This document shows, piece after piece, positions 1 to 14,025 of a stretch of 64,000 nucleotides of DNA. Numbering within the stretch: the stretch's first letter is position 1; every line of letters starts with the position of its first letter. This DNA comes from Melanocharis versteri (Eukaryota; Chordata; Aves; Passeriformes; Melanocharitidae), in NCBI GenBank assembly GCA_013397845.1, contig VZTG01007186.1, positions 130,478-194,477 on the forward strand, written 5' to 3'. The translations under genes were made by a program, and so were the position numbers. A model generated the notes under the pieces. It was not told where the DNA came from, made no database searches, and saw nothing but the letters and a program-made list of their open reading frames with translations.

Positions 1-1472
1 GAGCAAAGGGAAAACTTTGGTGACTTGCTTGGATGTGTCCTAGAGCTCAACCTTCAGGTCACAGGCTCTCTTAAAAAAAAAAAAAAAGAAAAATATGTGA
101 AGGACAGATGCATGAAGGTGGCAGATTCAGAAAATCTTTTTATGTTGGTCCAAATAAATGTTGTTTCAGTGGCCAGCACTGTCAGTAAGCACTGGGGTGC
201 TAAGAAGTAAAAGCAATCTTTGGCAGCTTATCACCTTCTTTGGTTTCCAGCATTTGACAAGGACATTCCCAGTGTCACCCCAAAACACAGTGCACAGGGC
301 TGAGCGATCTGTAGAAATCAATCAATGTGGGCATTTTCAAATAAATAATGCCCAAGCCCCATTTAACACTTTCAACAAGTATACATTGTAAATATACTAC
401 TGCTAAGAGTTTGTAAATTCCTATATTTTCCTGTGTATTTTTTTTTAAGAAACTAAGTGCAAACTAGTATTTTCTAGAGAAATAGAAATAAATCTGAATT
501 ATTTGTTAACACTAAAAGTAAAAGGAGAACCTAAGGTTAGACATTTTCATTTCTGAAGAACTTCACATGTTTTGTGAGTCACTCCTACAGATGAAACAGT
601 ATTTTCTCAAGAAATTTCTGCCTTTCCTGAAATTTCAAGGTAAAATTGAATTGAAAAATGTTAAAAATCTCATATTTCAAAAATCCCATTCAAGTTGTAC
701 TCAAAAATTTTTCTGTTGGTTATTGTTTTTATTTACTTTATGACTGCAATTTTTGAATTTTATGTGTTTTTGGAATTCATGCAGAGAAAAGAGGATCCTG
801 TATCATGAGTATCACGCACTAATTCCATCTGCATACCATGTAAATAAAATAAGAACCCTTAAACAAATGAAGCATTAAGTCTAGACAAAGAATTTCAGCT
901 ACACAACCAGATTAGGCTGTAACATCTCTGGTGCAAATGAGAAGCCTTGGGACCATATCAGCATGGAGACAGAGAGTCTCAATTGAAACTGCTTTAGTTT
1001 GCAGATTAAATATTAAAAGCCTAGTGCATGCAGTTAACAAATTCCTACATTTTCAAGTTGTTTTGCCAGCCTCCTATGTTCTTGCACATGAGAAAATCTG
1101 ACCTAATAAGTAAGCCAGTTCTTTTACCTTGAGGAGGTAAATGGAGCCCAGTGGCTTCTGCCCCTTTGGGTCACAGCAGATATTATTCCCCTCCAAGCTT
1201 CTGCCTATCTCCCACTCGGTCTGGATGCTCTGTCCCTGCATGGGAACTAAAGTAGGCTGAGGGTGGAGACCAACAAGTGCGTTGGCAACCCAGGTGCTGA
1301 CATCACCCCCCCAAATATTTTTAAAGGGCTAAGCTGGGCTGTAAATTTGGTTAAGGCTGTTTATGCAGTGGGCTCTGTGGGCTGATTTGCTTCTTTTGCC
1401 ACGATGCTGTGCTAACAGCAGAGCTGTTTGCATCCCTCAGGAGTCAGTTGGATCTGATAGAGAATTTCATAT
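1..1472. other. intergenic, nothing recognised
   Basis: AT-rich unique sequence with a short poly(A) tract near 73-87. No gene, RNA or transposon recognised. Confidence 0.7.
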
Positions 1473-1745
1473 AATCATAGAATGGTTTTGGTTGGAAGGA
1501 ACCTTAAAAATCATATAGTTCCATGTTCCTGCTGTCAATAGGGACAACTTCCACTAGACCAGGTTGTTCAGGGCCCCATCCAACCTGGCCTTGAATACTT
1601 TAGGGAATTGGGACACCCAGCTTCTCTGGGCAACCTGTGCCAGTGCTTCACCACCCTCACAGTAAAGAATTTCTTCCTAATATCTAGTCTAAACCTGCTG
1701 TTGGAGCTGGAAGGCATTCCCCCATGTTGTGTCACTACATTCTTT
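1473..1745 (-). mobile_element. CR1 LINE 3' fragment
   Basis: On the minus strand this ends with the CR1 3' terminus (CATTCTATGATTAT). It encodes a degraded C-terminus of the CR1 reverse-transcriptase protein, including RFRLDIRKKFFTVRVVKHWH and RLPREAG. It is 5'-truncated, as CR1 copies usually are. The upstream boundary near 1745 is approximate. CR1 is a non-LTR retrotransposon abundant in birds. Confidence 0.85.
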
Positions 1746-3984
1746 CCTTTGGCCTGTAGGTGTCTTCCCAAGTGTGGGGAAAGGGAAAGAAAGAGCCACT
1801 TGAAGAGTTCTGTGTGCAGAGCTAAGGATCTCAAGATAATTTCCAGGATATGGAGCCTGTCTACATATCTACCTTTTTGAGTACAGTACAGCAGTTGCTG
1901 TTCCACATACCTATAGTCTGCACAGCTTCTCGAGTTCATATGCATTTAAAAGAAAGCTAATAGGAGCAAAATATACTTTTCATTTCGACACAAATAACTG
2001 AAATCCAGGAACATTTGCTGGATAAAAAAATTTGGGACTACCTTGTGCTGAAAAGTACAAAACATTTCTTTAAAGAACTGCTGACACTCCTGCGTGCTCT
2101 TCCCTCATTGAATTTCAGGGCTGGTGTGAATGCTTCACCTGTCTGAAAATACAGAGAAGTATTTCTGCCACCCTGAAGTGTTTCACTCCAGAAGGACACT
2201 GCTCTGTGGCCTAGAGAGCTGTAACCTCCACATTCCCTTATCTTTGCTCAGGGCACTGCTAGAACTTGGTCTAAGCATGAACAAGAAGAAATGGCTATTT
2301 GCTCCCTTTGGATTGACACAGCAGAGTGAGCTGGAATGAACTGGGAGCAGGCAGTGCCATGGGTTTCCCCTTGCTTGGAAAACACAGGTATTTCCACTGA
2401 AGTCAGAGGGGTCACTTCTGCAACACGATACTTCAAGAGGAGTGGGGGGATCCTGCTCAAGCTAAAGTGTGTAAGGCTATGCTCAGCACTGACCTTATTC
2501 TCACTGCCGAACACCGTGTGATATACAGCATGCAGAGTATTTATTGGTTCTGGTGCCTTTTGTATATTTATATTCAGGCATGCTGGGACATACTTTAGCT
2601 CAGAGTACCCGAGCTTGTTTGCCACTGTCCCCCTCCCTGAGCTCCCGGGTTTCTCCCTTTGCACCGTCGCTGGCACTCACATCACGGGACGATGGCCCGG
2701 CGAGGGAGGCCAGCTGGCTGGAAACCCACCCGGTGGAAAACACAACAAAACAAATAGCTGCGGGTAACCAGGGGGGTGGAGGGGAGTGTCACTTGGGTTT
2801 TGCTGCATGATCTCCCTAAATAGTCTTCCCACGAGATCAGTGGAGGTAGGAGGGGGATCGGAACAGTAGAAGCCTTCCTTTTCTTTTGTTTGACTGCCCT
2901 GCCACTGCCCTCCTACACAACCAGGCAGCACGTTCAAAAAAGCCAGTGTGCTGCGTGGGAGTCTTGTGCTGAAGTACACAGATCAAGCAGCAAAGGCTTT
3001 AACCCGTGCCTCATTCAGGAGTTACATGCCTAAGTAGGTTTGCAGGGTCCTATCACGATGCTTGCTCTGCTGAGCCGTCCTTTCAGGGAAAACTTGGGCA
3101 AACATCCCACACTTGCAGGGATTTGGGAAATCCAGGTTGAAAATGCTCCTTTTAGCCAGAGGGAAGCAAAATTATGACTACCATGAGCTTACCCTAGACT
3201 ATTTCCTCCCTCGGCATGTTCTGAAGCAGAAATCTCTGGATTTTTCATGCAATTCCTCATCTACTTCACCTTAAATCACATAAATCTTCACCAGAAAAAT
3301 GGTGAAAAATTTGAAGGCCATTCACCCTAATTATTAAATGTTACACGGCACTGCCCCAATATTCCCCTTGGGCTGTGGAAACCTTGGGATTTCTTTTACT
3401 CTCTGCTAACAGAAATCTCAAAAAGTATATTTCTTAACGTAGAACCCGTCAGCTCTGGTCCCCAGGCCTGTTCTTGCACTTTCACACTGACGGGGAGCCC
3501 CTTCCTGCTCTGTCCCAGTTCATCTCCTTCTTCCTGAATGTCCTGCATGACAGCTAGAAAATTTCCCTTCTTCAAAGCAGGGAAACAGCGCTATAAATGT
3601 AATGAATCAGCACACACAATGAACACCCTGACTCGCCTCTACAGGCACAGATGTTTCTCTCACTTTTTACACTGAGGATCTTACAGTAGACCATGGGTAA
3701 GCACATAGGATCGCAAGAATTCATTGTTGACCCAGAACAAAGTTCAGCAAAGTTCATCTAACCCAACACACTGACTGGTAGGGAAATCTGGGGAAAGCGC
3801 ATAGAAACACAGCAAATGTAACATCATCTTCTCCTAGATATCCTCAAATGTCTGGGATTCAGTCTACTAGAGTTGCTAGATAGGGACTACAAACAGGCTG
3901 GGTTTATGGCTCCCTCTTGCTCATTCCATGGATAATACTAGGTCAGACAACTTGTTCATAGCTGTGCTTTACCTATGTGTTACA

Positions 3985-4020
3985 TACACAGACACACAGA
4001 CACACAAACACACACAGAGA
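3985..4020 (+). repeat. CA-type microsatellite, imperfect
   Basis: Alternating ACACAC tracts interrupted by AG and AA units. Confidence 0.85.
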
Positions 4021-7000
4021 CTTGTGAAAAAAATATGGCTTAGCACTGACCAGGAGGTCCAATAAACACCTCTAAGCTGTGAAATGTGCCTGGATGCTAA
4101 CAGTGAATCCAACCAGTGTCTGAACATCTGACTTCAACTTGCCACAGATTAGAGTTGGAGGTTGCCAGAGGCTGAAATTTCTGCCCCCTCCACCCAACAA
4201 CCCCCCCCCACAAAAAAAACAACCCTGCTTATTCCTGCTCTTTATGAACAAAAAGCACAAGGATCTTAAAGGTTGTTTCTTTTAAAAGTTGGTTTCTTTA
4301 TCCAAGTGGTTTAGTACTGATTAGGAGAGCAGAAAGGAAAGAGAACCAACGTAGCGCTTTTACTTGAAATGCTAATCCAGAGGTTTAGATACAGTGTTGA
4401 ATATTTTTCTCATTGTCACTTTTTCTTCTTTTTCTGACAGATCTGGATGTTCTCAGCTTTCATGTGGCCATGCCAAAGCTCCATTTTCATGCCTCACATA
4501 CTCAAACTTAAGGCTCTAGTCTATATTTAAAGTTGCCGTGACTATCTCACGTCCTTCCCAGCCTACTAATCAAGTACCATATCATCTTTCAAAGCTATTC
4601 TTACACAATTAGAAGATATTGTGTTCATTTTTGTTCTCAGCATTACCTTTCTTACCAAACTCAGTACATGTATGTATAAGTATGGGCCATGAGTCCCACA
4701 GATGTTTACAATTGTTGCCAGCATAATTCCTTGCTCTCTGTCAGAGTTTATTAGGTGTTGGGAGTTGTTTCTTTAATTTTAGACTTCACATAATACTCCT
4801 TTTATTTCTTTACAACATTTTCAACTGGACAAATGTTGCATCACTGTGAGCCAAACTACAACCCTCTGTGGCAAGGTAGTCAGACCAATAAAAGACCTCG
4901 TGTGGCCCTGCACACAGAGGGGAAAGAAGAAAACTTGAAATTCCTTCTAAAGCACTGCAAATGAGAAGTAAGATAAGAAGGATAAAGCAAAGGAGGCCCT
5001 AATATTAAACTTTTATAGCTGGCTGTCTCAAAAAAATTTAAATGGCAGGTCAAGAGTGAAGAAAACATCAATTCTCCTTCAACAGCAGTGACCCAGTCAC
5101 TCCAGGGACAATCAAGCAGCGAATAGCATTAGGAAATTAAATATCACAGATGGAATTATGCAAAACTGCTGTGGAAAGTTAGACAAAAATGGATGTATTT
5201 TACATCTTGGCTCCTATATTCTTGCATCCCACTTGTTCTGAATGGAGTTGAATTCTGGGACACAGCCTTCGTCTTTCACAGGGCTTTACAGGAAGCTATC
5301 AAAAGTCAACTTCCCCCAATGATGCTAAATGACAGACGTTGAAGTTAACGAGTTTCTCCAGGAAGATAACTAAAGGCTAGTAGGGAATTCATGGCTATGC
5401 ACTGGGATATGCTAACGCTACGCTTCCTTGTCCAGACAGTGCCGGCAGAAGCTACGGAGAGGGTTTTGAACTTAAACGCCTGTAAAGCTAATTTCAGCAA
5501 TCAGGATCAAGGTCACAGACATACAGATTACTGAGGCCACACTCTTCCACACCCCCTTAAAATGTGCTGCCAGACAGAGCCACAATTTGGGCAGAGAGAA
5601 TAGGCAGGAGCACATTAAATCCCTGGGAATATGAACCTCTGCATTGGCAACATCTTAAGAAGCGCAGTAGTTGTGACCTTTGTCACATCAGTAAAGATTC
5701 TGTCTTCTGATGAATGCCACTTATGAGGTTTATGCTTGAACCAGCAGACTTCTGTCCACAGGCATAAGGTATTAGCAGAACAGATCAAAAATCTAGTCAG
5801 CACTGGTTCAAAGAAAAAGCAATCCGCAAACTAGTAAAGAAATACATGAGAGGGATTGATGGCAGAAGATGCAGTGGAAGAAGAACACATTCAAATCAGA
5901 AACAAAATCAATCCTTTTAAAAGTGATTTCTGAGTGGTGCAGAAAATTCCTACAGGTGTGGCGGAGAGACTGGTGCAGCAGGGTCAGAGGCACAGGCAGA
6001 GAAGTGCAGATTTCTGTACTCAGGCCTTGGTGTTCAGTGCTTTTGCATCAAGAATTATTGATGCTATCAACATGTCACAAGTCTCCTGCGAAGGGTTCAG
6101 CTATCCTGGAACAGGTGTGGATACAGAGCAACAAGGGTGGCTGTGAACCTGCAACCTGTTGGCTGCATCCTGGTAAACGGGCATATAAGCAAAGACAGGG
6201 TGCTTATCTCTGAAAAGAGGGGCAGCTTGGCAAGTAACTGTAAAGTAACTTCTGAGTAGGAGTTTGGCCACGAGTTTCCACTGATGTCAGTCAGGTTCTC
6301 CCCTTACTGTAGCACGGAGTGAGGCATCTGTGCACTTACAGCCTGGTTTGATCTCTTCTGTGGAAAAAAGTGAGTCTTCAATAAACTATGTCCTGGCACC
6401 ATGAAGAAGTACAATTTTTATCTCTGTGAACAACAATATCAGCGCTACTGGTATGTGACAAGCTTTCAGCTTGACTCATACAGCTGTTGTGCGAGTTCTT
6501 GCACCTCTGAAGTCACTCGCAAGGCAGCCTGTAACCCCATCCAGAGAAGGAGGTTTGCCTTTAGTAACTAAGCAGCCACCAGCTGTTGTGCCAACACACC
6601 CTGGTACTTCCAGCCAGCAGCGTTTGTGTGGCTTTGCAGGGCTGTGGGCCGATGAAGCTGCCTGTGAGAGCTCCCAGCCCAGCCTTGCTGTGACATGCCA
6701 ACCACACGGCTGCCCTTTCCCGGGGTGTGCTGCGTGGTCCCTCCGCCTCCGTCATATTTACCGCGGAACAGCAAACACAGATGCCATGGAGCAGGTGCTG
6801 CACCTCAAGAAAGCAGCTCTATTTCTCCTCAGACAGACAACATCCTGCCCAAATCCTCATGACAAAGCTGTGGCAGCCGCAGGGGAATGTTAAACACCCC
6901 TGGTTGGCTATGAGAATACAAAGAGGGATGTGCTCCAGAGGGGTGATGGGGGCTGTCCTGAAGGATAGGCACTGCTGAAGGAGATTGCTGCAGGGGGGCA

Positions 7001-7293
7001 GCCTGTGCATACACAATCAGAAAGGAGTGGAGGGGGCCACTCCCTGTGAGCCTGGGAAAAAAATCCTTTGATGGCCCCACCTGTGTCCAGCAGACAGTCC
7101 CACCTGACCCCAACAAAGGAAAAACCCTGGAATCCTGTCTAAACCTTGGCCAAACTGGGTTCTCAAATACCACTCCAGCAAGAAATTCTGGGTATGCCCT
7201 ACCTGTTAGTAGAAGCTTTCATTCCCTCCCATTCTCACTACTTTACAAACGCCAACAGCAAACTCTTTGACAAAACAGTGCACTTGGTTCCAT

Positions 7294-7338
7294 GCAAAAA
7301 AAAACCAACCAAAAAAAAGCCAACAAACCAAAAACACC
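7294..7338 (+). repeat. A-rich CCAA/AAAC low-complexity tract
   Basis: A-runs punctuated by CC, with CCAACC and CAACAAACC units; almost no T over about 45 bp. Confidence 0.8.
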
Positions 7339-7540
7339 GTGGTGGGACCCCACCCACAGCCAGAAGATCATCAGGAAGTAACTACCAGCAGTAGGCATTT
7401 TATACAGTCCAGCATCCACAGTAAGACAGAAAGGCCATTCCTGGGAACATGGAAAGGAACTGTTGTTCCCTAGGAACACTCAGAGAAGCATGTGAACAGA
7501 GCCAGCAAGCTGAAGCCTTAGTCTGGAACCTGTCTGGGGG

Positions 7541-7640
7541 GAAAAAAAGGAAAAAGGGAAACAAAACCAAACTACAAACAAACAAACAAAAATCCAAAAA
7601 AACCAAAACCCCACCAAGTAAAACAAATAGAAACCAACCG
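7541..7640 (+). repeat. A-rich CAAA low-complexity tract
   Basis: About 100 bp of A-rich sequence with AAAC and CCAAAA units, including the microsatellite AAACAAACAAACAAA near 7576-7590. Confidence 0.8.
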
Positions 7641-9784
7641 CCCTGCTCCTGGAGTTATGGAGCACAGAGGTTCATAGCAAGCCACATAATTTCATCCAGA
7701 AATCAAGAAGAAAGAGCATGGGGATCTGCAAAAGAGAATGTATGGTGTGAGCTCTGTGTCCAGCTCAGGACTGGTAGAGAGGAAACCACACTAAGCTGGG
7801 TATTTGTATCAGAATCAGGAATATTGTTGAATTTAAACAACAACAAAAGCTTATCTCTGTGAATGCTTCATGGCATGAGCCCTGGTAAAGCACAGTTTAG
7901 CACTCACCACAATTAAATACTGGGTTTTACAGTAGTCTGAGTTTCTGGATGCGGTAGACAAGAACCCTCAGACAATGCCTGGAACAGGGAGAAGCCAACA
8001 GGGCTGGAAGGCCTAACACTTCTGCAAGATTTAGGTGTTCTCTACAAATGTAAATGCGTGTGATGAATAGATAAACTGCCACTAAAGAGGACCTAAAACA
8101 TCTCTCCTGGCCCACCACTACCGCAAATACCCTTTGCAGAGATGCTGACACTCACATTTCGGTATTATTCATCGAGACAAACCCAAAGCCAGTATTATTT
8201 AGCAAGAAATGCTCGTGAAGGATCTCATCCTTCTCTCACTGAATTCCAGAGGAATCTTGCTATGGGTTTTAGCAGGGGCTGAGCTGAACCCAAAGCATTT
8301 GGTTGCATTGCTTTGTGTTCATTAGGAAAAACAGAGCTAATAAGGGCTGGACTTGATGTGGGAAAGGCAGGAGCAGATTCTCTCTCAGCATGGATTCACC
8401 CTTTATTTTTGAGGTGTTTATACACAGCCAAAGAGAGTCAAGAGGTCTCTAATGACTTTCTAATCACAGCAGTCATTGACCCTGTGTGAGTGGGATGAAA
8501 TCTAATACAAAGATTGACTCAAGACAATGCAGACCACAGTTTTGCAACAACTAATGAAAAGAAATTGCTATTCTTTCTGTGAGCAATTCACTTTTATGGA
8601 ATAAATAAGAAGTAAAACACAGCTACTCTCAACAATTCAGTAATGCCTTCCCTGTCCAAGACCCAGACACTTGCTCCAGGTTATGAAATGCACCTGAAAA
8701 AACTTTTGAGACTGTCAGGATTTAATCCAGAGAAAAAGTTTGAACAACTAAATTAGTGGAACAGCCAAAACAGCACCCTCATCCTGGGCCCCACCAGTGC
8801 TTCTTCTTTCCGCTTAGACAAAATCCACATCTATTATAATTGCTCTCCCAGTCTGTTTTGCTGGGCATACCTTCTGGATCTTGAAAAGACAAGTGTTGAG
8901 AGTGAACAACAACTTTTCAGAGGACCACTGACCAGTAATGTATTGGGAGCAAAGTCTTTTAACACTAAATAGCTGCATCACTAAAGGTAAGCTTCCTCTG
9001 CTGTTTGTGCCAAATGTTCTTTGCCCTTTTCTTGTCTTAGTAATCACAGTTTGTGTATCACTGATGAAACTTAAATCCACTTTTTGCTTTCTACAAAATC
9101 AGTTCACACGTCTGCGTGAGCAGATGGAGGCTTCGTTACCTGAGGGTGTACAACTGGAGAGAGAAGCAAGTGAGCAGCACAGAGACACCCACGCTTATGC
9201 CCACAGACTCGAGTGTTTTGTGGCTAAGGGGCAAATAGGAGATCCACTCCCTGCTCAGCTATCATACCTTCCCTTCCCTTCCTCTATAAATACGCTATCT
9301 TTCATTCACTGCCCTGGAATAGGAAACTACCTGTTTTACCCTCTCAGGGCTTGATTAGGCAACTGCTAATATCAAACCTGTGCACTACCAAACCAGCTGT
9401 CAGCATGGCTCTCTCTGGGTCAGGTCATGGGCATAATCCTGCAGCAGTGAATAGCTGACCTGCCAGTGTGCACCCAGTGTTTATGGCAGCTGGAGCTGGG
9501 AATCCCAGCTTCCCTTTACCCTTGGGTGTGCTCCTCAGTGCTACCCATTTTGCACAGTGCAAACACTTCATGGTTACAAGATGCTCTGCTTGAAAGTGCT
9601 GTGTTGAAAGCATTGGCTCAGTGTACCTCTGGCATCTGTCCCTCTGAAGTATCTTCCATTCTTCTTTATTGGAAGACGTGTTATCTGTCGTCTTCCGGAC
9701 CTTTCTGCATTGCAGGAGACCCTTTCCATGTAGGTGGTCTGGCTAAACTGTCAGCGAGAATGAATTCCTACCCATTGCAGAACA

Positions 9785-10188
9785 TGATCCAGCTGTGCCC
9801 AGGTGGCCAANNNNNNNNNNNNNNNNNNNNNNNNNNNNNNNNNNNNNNNNNNNNNNNNNNNNNNNNNNNNNNNNNNNNNNNNNNNNNNNNNNNNNNNNNN
9901 NNNNNNNNNNNNNTACAAGTGATAGGACAAGAAGAAATGGCCTCAAGTTGCCACAGGAGAGATTTAGATTTTATTGGGAAAATTTTCTTCACTGAAAGGA
10001 TTATCAAGCATTGGAACAGGCTGCTCAGGAAAGTGGTGGAGTTGTCATCCCCAGAGGCGTTTGAAAATGTGTAGATATGTCACCAGGAGCTGGTGTGACA
10101 TGGTTTAGTGGTGAACACAGCAGTGCTGGGTTAACAGTTGGACTCAGTGACCTTAGAGGTCTTTTCCAACCTAAATGATTCTATGATT
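9785..10188 (+). mobile_element. CR1 LINE 3' fragment interrupted by an assembly gap
   Basis: The right part (9914-10188) is a clear plus-strand CR1 end. It has the frame MASSCHRRDLDFIGKIFF, then the motif KHWNRLLRKVVELSSPEAF, and finishes ATGATTCTATGATTGT. The left part (about 9785-9810, CTGTGCCCAGGTGGCCAA) is an internal CR1 motif that normally lies several hundred bases upstream. The gap therefore lies within the element. The left boundary is uncertain. Confidence 0.8.
9811..9913. other. assembly gap (103 N)
   Basis: A run of unknown bases. Both flanks look like parts of one CR1 element whose intervening consensus would be longer than 103 bp, so the gap size is probably an estimate or the element carries a deletion. 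Confidence 0.95.
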
Positions 10189-12826
10189 GTAACTCTTCCC
10201 TGCGAGAGAGGGTCAGGGGTGCAAGTCAGTGCACTCTTTGGCTTGATTTGATATTAACAAGATCAGTGCTTTGGCCATAGGACCTAAGCAACCATCTGAC
10301 ACCTAATAGACTGCTCAGGCTGGATGACATGACACTGGCCTGTGTCAACCCTGGATAATAGAAGTACCTCTTAATCCAGCAGGAACAGCCAGGGAAACAC
10401 ACTCTGATCCTCTGCAGAGCTCCAGTGGGGCTTGTTATGCTTTTGGAGAGAAGCAGCAATCTGTGCCAGGTCAGACAAGAAACTCGTTATTCCAGGAAAC
10501 ATTTGAGGGATGTTGCTTCATTAGCTTGAGCTAAAGTTCAGTTTTTCCACCCCAACACACTGACAAGGGTTGAAGTTGTTGATGATTACCTGGGCAATAA
10601 TGGCATGAGAACCTTGCTAGGTTGTGTTGTTCTCTATGTGCAGTCCTCCTCGAAACAAGAAGTTATTGGTTCTGTGCCAATTATTTTCTGAGGTTTGCCA
10701 GCATGTGGCTTGGGTATGACCAGCCTGAGAGAACGGAAGGTGCTGGGGAAATGTCAGCCGAGGAGCAATGGAGGAGCGTGTGTGAGATGCAAGGAGGGGC
10801 AGGATGCACGGGATACCCCGAGCCAAGGAGCCTGCTTGCTCCCTGCCCCCAGAGGCAGAACTGTGTGCCTTTGCCTGCTTGCTGTCTCCCAAGCCACCTC
10901 ACTTTGAAGAAAAAGAAGGTCTCGCCCCGTGAGTGCTCTCAGGAAATACAGTCTATTAAACCTGGTTGGAGGGAGAAGTGGCCAAGCGCAGCCCTATTCA
11001 AATGCAGGGAAACTGGCGACAGACAACTCACGGTGACTTAGAAATGCTGTTGGGCCCCAAGCACTCACAGTGAGGTTGGCGGGACTCAGAGACCACGTCC
11101 AGTTAGAACAGGGCTGAGCACAGCTGGAGACAGATGTAGGGCACAGAGCTTTCTGCATCCAGCAACAAATATCTTTGAGCATGATTGACCCCACCACCAG
11201 TCTTCACTTGGTCAGCAGTGGCACCCAAAATGGGACTTACTGTGATTAATGGCCAAGGCTGGTGCTTCTGGCTTTGCCGCACTAACCAGGCATAACAGAG
11301 CCAGTTTAGAAATGTCATGGAAATACATCTTATTTTGGGCGGAAAACCGCAAATAAAAACATGATTGTATAAATAACTGGGTTTTACCAACTAACCTCAA
11401 AATCGCTTCTTTAGCAGAAATTCAGACAATTACAGATTTAAAAATGCAGTAGGCAAGAGTGCAAAAAGCCCATCCCAGTTACATTATGCAGTGATTGTTT
11501 CTAAAATCAGGTTATTTGGGCTCCTTTCCTTCCCTCACAACAGTCCTCTGTTCTTCATGCATAACCACTCTGCTCAGACCCAGGTTATCTTAATTGTTCA
11601 AGCTATGAATTTCATAAACACCTTTGGCACTTCAGCAGGTTGATGCCTGTAAAACAACCGTAATCTCAGCAAGAAATATTGCTGATCCCACCTACAAATC
11701 CAACCTTGGATTTGGGTTGCAATCTCATTAGTGCGTGTCTTGCCCAAAACACAACACAGAGGACACACAGGAGGTGATGAGTTTTCTGACTGACATTCTG
11801 AGTGCACAACAGAGACAAAAATTGCAGCCATCTGTCTGCAGCATCCCCAGCGCCCACACTGAGGGACTTTGTGACGTACTTGGTACCCACCGAGCCCTGT
11901 CCCCACAGAGGAAGGAAATTTGTCCTTCTGAAATCAGACCCAGTGCCCACCACCTCTGCCTGTCTGTCACGTTCACTGCTCTGTATTTTGTATTCCCTTT
12001 CTGTCATGTTTTACTCAGAAGTTTCAGATTCCCATCACAGGTTATCAGGTTGCACATGACATAGCAAGTGAAGAAAAAGGCGTGTTGTATTATTTGATCT
12101 CAGTCCCACCAGGTTTGCCATAAAACCAAAAGTATTCCCTGTAGGAGGCAAGCCCTTTTACTGAACAATGCACAGCTTGCCACACTTCACACATGGCTAG
12201 GTGCAAATCCTTATTTACTGGGTAGCTGACAATTTAGCTAAGCTCCAGTTTGAAAAAAAAAGGATGTGACAGGATTCACCTACCCATACATTTGTCAGGA
12301 CTGTGTCTCTGCTGCTCCTTGTCTTTTCAGCAAAGTGTCCAGGCACACAGGAGGAGTGGAGGGATCCCCAGAGATTCCCCCCTTGGCCATACAGATGGCC
12401 CCTCTGTGCTTCTCACTAATCCCAAAGGTACCATTTGTCCACCCAGGACACACAGGCTGAGCCCCACAGAAGCATGTGCCCAAGCACAGCTTCTGCAGAG
12501 TGCCACTGGGACCCTGCACTGGAGGCAGTCTGGATGCGATCATCCCATCTTAAGAGGGAGGAGAGCTATGGGCAGGGCAGCTGGGCCATACCTCCCCCTC
12601 TCTGGGCAAATGATGGCCCGGGTTTGTTTTATTCAGTAGCACAGGCACAGCTGTGCAGGACTAACACTGTGCTAGGTTGGTCAGCCTCAGCGTAGCCTGA
12701 CCTCCCCTCGCCCCTGTCCCTTGCCCAGCTCCCCGAGCCTCCTCACCTGGTACACCTTGTTGGACCTTCATTTGAATTCTTTTGGGCTCAGATTAAAAGC
12801 AAAGTGTTAAACTGAGCCTGAGAGAG

Positions 12827-12846
12827 GAGCAGCAGCAGCAGCAGCT
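12827..12846 (+). repeat. AGC trinucleotide repeat
   Basis: About six consecutive AGC units in unique sequence. Confidence 0.8.
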
Positions 12847-14025
12847 CCAGGACTCCTGACAAAGGGGATCCATGCTATTAACAGTGTCACAAGGGAACAG
12901 CTGTCCCACTTACAGTCCATGAAATGTTTCTGAAATAAACTTCTGGAATGTAATAATGAGGTCTGATAGGATGTCATCTTCTGGAATTAATGAAGCACTA
13001 GAAGCACTGTAGGGTCACAGTCCTGCAGCAAAGAGCAGCTCTGAACGAAAGCCACCGCCCTCCTCTGCTGCTTGGATTCGTAGTACGTAGGCACGTAGCC
13101 GAGAGGCCCCTTGTGCCAAGGAACACTCGGGCACGGGATTAGCCATGACCGCATGTGCAGCCCTGGAAGGAGGTGCCAAACCCAAGCAGGTCTCACGACT
13201 CAGAAGGAACGACACAGGCTTGTCTTCTCTGCGGAATTCGTTAGGCACTTGACTGCCCTGGCTTTTGTACATCCGTGCAGGCTACAAGAACATTCCCTTC
13301 CTAAGCTGGGCTGTGGATCTCATGTTGATGTTTGATATCCACTTCCCAGGGGAGGAGGAGAGGAGACCCGCACCTGGGGCAGCTGGAGCATCACAAGGTG
13401 GAGCAGGGCTGAGCTCCAGCACCCCACAAGCAGCGCTGCTGTGGCGCAGGGAGGGCAGGCAGCAGCCCTGGGCCGAGCACAGACAGAGCAGCGCGGCACC
13501 GATGCTGCACCCACGCTGTGGGCGAAACACCCCAACACAGGAGGGTGTCCAGGAGCTCCAATGTCATTGCAGTGCCCTCTGGAAGCAGCACACAAACGGG
13601 GCCCTGGGGAATTGCCCAGTACCCATGGAGCCTATGCTACGATTTCGTGGTGTTGTAAAAGTCAAAGCCAAGTCAGGCAATGTCAGGGAGCCAAACTGTG
13701 GGAATCCTGTGGCATTTTCCTGCCTCATTTCTAGATGCACTGATCAATGCATATCGGAGGAGGTAAATCGTTATTAGCTACTCTCCTAATTTCGAGTGTT
13801 TCTGAAAGGTAGTGTGCCATACAGGTGGGAATTGCTGATAGGAGCCACACCTCACTGCAGGAATATCCTGGTTTCTGCCAGAGAAAGCTAATGCAAGCAG
13901 AGTGGCAGCCTCTAATTTCTCACCAGCCTTTCAGCCTAGCCAGCACATTATAACCTAAAAGCAGCTTGGTGACAGGAAGGCAGTAAGAACAGGCAGGTCC
14001 ATGTGCTTCAATGCCTTTTAACTGA

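Larger units (their letters stand above)
1746..9784. other. intergenic, nothing but simple repeats recognised
   Basis: Eight kilobases of unique DNA with a CA microsatellite and two A-rich tracts. Open frames up to about 140 codons overlap on both strands and show no domain, signal peptide or splice structure. Confidence 0.7.

Noticed and set aside
1568..1945. A 125-codon minus-strand protein gene
   Set aside because: Its C-terminal half is the decayed reverse-transcriptase end of a CR1 element.
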